This document shows, piece after piece, positions 61,644 to 64,000 of a DNA stretch of 64,000 nucleotides. The notes under the pieces were generated by a model. The model was given only the letters and a program-made list of their open reading frames with translations. It was not told the origin of the DNA and did not search any database. Position 1 is the first letter of the stretch. Every line of letters begins with the position of its first letter. The position numbers and the translations under genes are program-made. The DNA is from an uncultured Vampirovibrio sp. Its GTDB lineage: Bacteria > Cyanobacteriota > Vampirovibrionia > Gastranaerophilales > Gastranaerophilaceae. The stretch is from contig CAJTPW010000001.1 of the NCBI GenBank assembly GCA_910578465.1, forward strand, positions 62,001 through 126,000. The letters run 5' to 3'.

Positions 61644-62096
61644 ATGGAAAAGATTTCCCCCCTTAGGGCGAGCTTAAAAGCGTTTGAACAATTTAAAACG
61701 CAAAGAATTCAAAAAAGACAGGAAAACCCGAATACAAATGCCACAAATCCTTTCGGTTTGACATTTAAGGGTGTTACATTAACCGCAGACGTTTTCACGC
61801 CTGAAACCCCTAAGGAAAATTCTGCAAGCACAAACAGCTTTAATGAAGCATTCCAAAAAGCAGGGAAGCTTGCTTCAAGCGCCTGGGTTTCAACATTGAA
61901 CAGAATTAATTCAATGAAACAATCGATGATTTCTTTTGGAAACAGAATGAAAGAAAATGCCATAAACACCTGGGATATGCTGAATAAAACAGAAATCAGC
62001 TTTACGGGACTTTTTAAAGATTCCGTTACCTCTCTTCAAAAACGTCCGATAGGCGAGCTTGAAGAAATGTTTAGAGATGAGCTTGCTACTGTATAA
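61644..62096 (+). CDS. Hypothetical protein with LTFKG motif
   Basis: The 150-residue protein has a Lys/Gln/Asn-rich N terminus, LTFKG at 39-43, a helical middle (SFNEAFQKAGKLASSAWVSTLNRINSMKQ) and a second ISFTG near 117-121. AAGAGGATA precedes the ATG. It lies 17 bases before a HEAT-like gene, so the two are cotranscribed. No signal peptide; function unknown. Confidence 0.7.
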   Translation: MEKISPLRASLKAFEQFKTQRIQKRQENPNTNATNPFGLTFKGVTLTADVFTPETPKENSASTNSFNEAFQKAGKLASSAWVSTLNRINSMKQSMISFGNRMKENAINTWDMLNKTEISFTGLFKDSVTSLQKRPIGELEEMFRDELATV

Positions 62097-62113
62097 GGGG
62101 AAGGGAAAATATT

Positions 62114-62476
62114 ATGTCATTAAAAAAAGTAAGTAATATAATTGAAGCACTCGGAAAACACGAAGATAACGATGCGGTTCGCGTTTTAACGGACCTTGGC
62201 ACAAATCACAGTTCCGATGAAGTCCGTGAAATGACAGCATGTGCTTTAATTAAAAGAAATTCAAGAGAAGCGCTTGAAGTTGTGATTAAAAACAAAGGCA
62301 AAGGTATTAACGACCTTTCTGCCCGTGTTGCAATGACTGCAATTAATGAACTTCTTGCACTTAAAGAAAAGGGAAGAGCGATTGAAGTTTTGGAAGAAAC
62401 TTTAAACTCTGAAGCTGAACAGGAAGTACAGGATACGGCACGCTCCGTTAAGGCTTTGATGTCTTTCAGCTCATAA
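62114..62476 (+). CDS. Small HEAT-repeat-like helical protein
   Basis: The 120-residue protein consists of three to four helical hairpins (KKVSNIIEALGKHEDNDAVRVLTDLG; SSDEVREMTACALIKRNSREALEVVI; DLSARVAMTAINELLALKEKG; AEQEVQDTARSVKALM) with HEAT-like periodicity. It is likely a protein-interaction module. It follows the LTFKG protein in an operon that ends at the terminator 62498-62536. Confidence 0.75.
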   Translation: MSLKKVSNIIEALGKHEDNDAVRVLTDLGTNHSSDEVREMTACALIKRNSREALEVVIKNKGKGINDLSARVAMTAINELLALKEKGRAIEVLEETLNSEAEQEVQDTARSVKALMSFSS

Positions 62477-62497
62477 GACAGGCTGTTACAGATTTGT

Positions 62498-62536
62498 AAA
62501 ATACTCTCCGATTTTTTGATTGGGGAGTATTTTTTT
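62498..62536 (+). terminator. Terminator after the HEAT-like gene
   Basis: AAAATACTCTCC and GGGGAGTATTTT pair (with one G-T) around a short loop, followed by Ts. Confidence 0.85.
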
Positions 62537-62587
62537 GCTATCATCTTTTTGCTTTCAAAATTTTTTTTGAAAAATGAGGAGTTTTTT

Positions 62588-63613
62588 ATGAAGAAGATAA
62601 TATTTTTATTATGCTTTATTTTTATGGTTTCGCCCGTATTTTCTATGGATAGCGACGCCGTAAAAGAAGAGGTTAAACGGGTAAAGCTTGAAGCAAAGCA
62701 AAAAGTAGAGCAGATTAAGGCAGAAGCAAAGGCTGCAAAAATAAAAGCAAAGGCTGACGCCAAACAAGCAAAGATTGATTCAAAAAATGCACAAATAAAT
62801 GCACGGCGTGAAGCAAAACTGGCTCAAAAAACCGAGGAATTTAACAGTAAAACGGCTGATATCAAGGCAAAAAATGATGCCAGAAAGGCATTGATAATTG
62901 AAGCTGCAAAGGCTAAGAAAGATAAAATTGACGCCGTTACAAACGCGAAACTTGCAAGGATTGAAGAACAAAATACTGCAGCACTTTTGGCATTAAAGAT
63001 GAAGTATGAAGGCAATAAAACCGCTCCGTCCAGAAAAACCGTGAAGGCAAAACAGGATGAAACAAAAGCTGCGATGAAAGATACGGCAAAAGATAATAAG
63101 GCGGAAAAAGTTGCCGATAAAAAGACAAAAACAGAAACCGACAAAAAGGCGGAGCCTGATAATAAGTCTGATAATAAGATTTTACCCGTGTCAGAGCTAA
63201 AACCTCGTGTGACAGAAAAAAGACCTGCCATACATTATACAGGAGTTAATTTTGAAACAAAAAAAACAGAGATTATGGATGAGCTCAGGCTTTCTGAAAA
63301 GCAAAAAGTAAGCGCCGAGAAGCTTTATGAAAAAAATAAGGCCGAGATTGCAGAAATAAACGTGCAGATGGAGACTTTGCAAAACGAGATGAAGGCCATA
63401 AAAAAGGCGGATTTGGACACAAAATTTAAGGAAAGACGGCTTTTAACAATAGAAGACAAGATGAGTGCTTTATATCAGGAAAGAGACAGTGTTCACAATG
63501 CCGCTATGAAAAAGTTTGACGGCATACTGGATGATGAGCAGCGGGAAATTTGGCTTAATATTAAAACCAAAGGGGCCAGACTCTTCCCCGATATTGAAAT
63601 GATAAAGCAGTGA
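62588..63613 (+). CDS. Secreted Lys/Ala-rich coiled-coil protein with Spy/LTxxQ-like C terminus
   Basis: The start at 62588 has GAGGAG upstream and gives a 341-residue protein with a signal peptide (KKIIFLLCFIFMVSPVFS). Residues about 20-150 are a continuous Lys/Ala/Glu helix with repeats (EAKQKVEQIKAEAKAAKIKAKA). A Lys/Asp-rich disordered segment follows to about 210. The C-terminal 120 residues (KTEIMDELRLSEKQKVSAEKLYEKNKAEIAEI; ILDDEQREIW) resemble Spy/CpxP-type periplasmic chaperones with the LTxxQ pattern (LSEKQK, LDDEQR). An envelope chaperone or scaffold is inferred. Confidence 0.75.
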   Translation: MKKIIFLLCFIFMVSPVFSMDSDAVKEEVKRVKLEAKQKVEQIKAEAKAAKIKAKADAKQAKIDSKNAQINARREAKLAQKTEEFNSKTADIKAKNDARKALIIEAAKAKKDKIDAVTNAKLARIEEQNTAALLALKMKYEGNKTAPSRKTVKAKQDETKAAMKDTAKDNKAEKVADKKTKTETDKKAEPDNKSDNKILPVSELKPRVTEKRPAIHYTGVNFETKKTEIMDELRLSEKQKVSAEKLYEKNKAEIAEINVQMETLQNEMKAIKKADLDTKFKERRLLTIEDKMSALYQERDSVHNAAMKKFDGILDDEQREIWLNIKTKGARLFPDIEMIKQ

Positions 63614-63651
63614 TTTTGCAGTAATAACGGCATTGTTTGATTTAAAAAAAC

Positions 63652-63692
63652 AAAAAGCACTTAAGGGTTGTTTTCCTTGAGTGCTTTTTTTT
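63652..63692 (+). terminator. Terminator after the Spy-like gene
   Basis: AAAAAGCACTTAAGG and CCTTGAGTGCTTTTT form a long stem (one G-T) with a T run after it. It also lies just downstream of tRNA-Arg on the other strand and may serve both. Confidence 0.88.
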
Positions 63693-63697
63693 GTAAA

Positions 63698-63774
63698 TGG
63701 TATCCGCGAGAGGATTCGAACCTCCGACATTCACCTTAGGAGGGTGACGTTCTATCCTGCTGAACTACGCGGAC
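63698..63774 (-). tRNA. tRNA-Arg (anticodon CCU)
   Basis: On the minus strand GTCCGCG pairs with CGCGGAT (one G-U), followed by discriminator A and an encoded CCA (63698-63700). The D arm is GTTC...GAAC, the anticodon stem CACC/GGTG encloses CTCCTAA (anticodon CCT, reading AGG), and the T arm is GGAGG TTCGAAT CCTCT. The encoded CCA contrasts with the tRNA-Ser gene of this window. Confidence 0.96.
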
Positions 63775-63881
63775 ACGTGAAACATGTGTTGTCTTTATAG
63801 ATTCTGCAGGATAGAACGTCACTTAGTGACATTATTTGGTTGATGAGTAAACTCATCAAGTCCTGCACAAACCACACGGAC
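63775..63881 (-). repeat. tRNA-Arg-derived fold-back repeat, unit nearest the tRNA
   Basis: In the direction of the tRNA this 107-base unit starts GTCCGTGTGGTTTGTGCAGGA, close to the tRNA 5' half, and later contains GTGACGTTCTATCCTGC, the reverse complement of tRNA bases 13-30 or so. GCAGGA and TCCTGC close a domain with two hairpins inside: TTGATGAGT/ACTCATCAA (63840-63859) and GTCAC/GTGAC (63818-63830). It directly adjoins the tRNA 5' end. There is no 3' acceptor half, so it is not a functional tRNA. Confidence 0.75.
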
Positions 63882-63989
63882 ACATAAAATATTTAATTTT
63901 CAATCTGTTTTGCAGGATAGAAGTCACAATGGTGACATATTCTTTTAGCAAGCTTGGCGCTCACTAAGTCCTGCACAAACTACGCGGAC
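63882..63989 (-). repeat. tRNA-Arg-derived fold-back repeat, distal unit
   Basis: This 108-base unit starts GTCCGCGTAGTTTGTGCAGGA on the minus strand, identical to the tRNA for its first 12 bases. It ends with the same inverted GTGACTTCTATCCTGC block. The same three-stem layout is kept: outer GCAGGA/TCCTGC, GTCAC/GTGAC, and a TTAGTGAGC/GCTTGCTAA hairpin whose bases differ from the other unit while pairing is kept. The array may continue beyond the window. Confidence 0.72.
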
Positions 63990-64000
63990 ATATATAATAT

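Noticed and set aside
1..64000. CRISPR arrays, transposases, integrases or insertion sequences
   Set aside because: No regularly spaced identical repeats and no recognisable transposase or integrase frame were seen in the window.

Overview
The window reads as an AT-rich chromosome segment of a non-photosynthetic relative of Cyanobacteria, most likely Melainabacteria/Vampirovibrionia of the Gastranaerophilales type. The best evidence is the partial gene at the left edge. It is a cyanobacterial-style split RNA polymerase beta-prime subunit (rpoC2) with a SI3-like insertion of roughly 650 residues between the two halves of the trigger loop. Other genes point to a Gram-negative envelope (LptD-like OstA protein, Kdo transferase, CreD), an anaerobic oxygen/peroxide defence operon (PerR-like regulator, rubredoxin, rubrerythrin), type IV pili (PilT, two giant prepilin-like proteins) and a flagellar export cluster. 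No photosynthesis gene is visible. The taxonomic placement is inference.

Layout. 1-3.6 kb: rpoC2. 3.6-4.8 kb: a gene-poor island with three start-less cassettes of a C-type-lectin/FISUMP-like C-terminal domain and structured repeats. 4.9-7.5 kb: a small secreted protein, a coiled-coil DivIVA-like protein, coaD and a membrane-anchored protein. 7.7-14.7 kb: lytic transglycosylase, fliE, fliF, a FliG-position protein, fliH and flhA. 14.7-18.5 kb: a sugar nucleotidyltransferase, then the rplS-ylqF-rnhB group. 18.7-21.9 kb: an HTH gene divergent from an 892-residue glycine-rich prepilin-like gene. 22-27.3 kb: an SNase-PLD fusion, a micro-membrane protein with an EnvC/NlpD-type M23 peptidase, and an LptD-like protein. 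27.3-33.9 kb, minus strand: pilT, a zinc-ribbon protein, recO, a long TPR lipid/envelope-type protein and two small genes. 34-39.7 kb: a GxxxG-rich protein, tyrS-cysE, and membrane, hypothetical and SLT proteins. 40 kb: tRNA-Ser(GCU). 40.2-43.2 kb: MerR, ArsR and a Zn/Cd P-type ATPase with a clear promoter/operator. 43.2-46.9 kb: a fourth cassette, the second giant glycine-rich prepilin-like gene and its divergent HTH gene. 46.9-51 kb: waaA, rfbD, a GT2 and a secreted Lys/Glu-rich protein. 51.3-53.3 kb: a phage-like fibre/amidase module. 53.3-57.3 kb: aldehyde dehydrogenase, dGTPase-type HD protein and CreD. 57.5-59.4 kb: a coiled-coil EF-hand protein. 59.6-60.8 kb: the perR-rubredoxin-rubrerythrin operon. 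60.9-63.6 kb: small hypotheticals and a Spy/LTxxQ-like secreted protein. 63.7-64 kb: tRNA-Arg(CCU) preceded by two tandem fold-back repeats built from its own 5' half.

How the genes fit together. Much of the window concerns surface structures: flagellar basal body and export, type IV pilus retraction, peptidoglycan remodelling, outer-membrane assembly, LPS core and rhamnose. Most operons are short, with strong AGGAG-type ribosome sites, TAATG overlaps and hairpin/T-run terminators.

The most unusual elements are three. First, the dispersed start-less lectin-like cassettes, which look like silent donors or debris of a variable surface protein. Second, the pair of giant glycine-rich prepilin-like genes, each facing an HTH regulator gene across a palindrome. 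Third, the tRNA-derived fold-back repeats at the right end, whose internal stem shows compensatory base changes.
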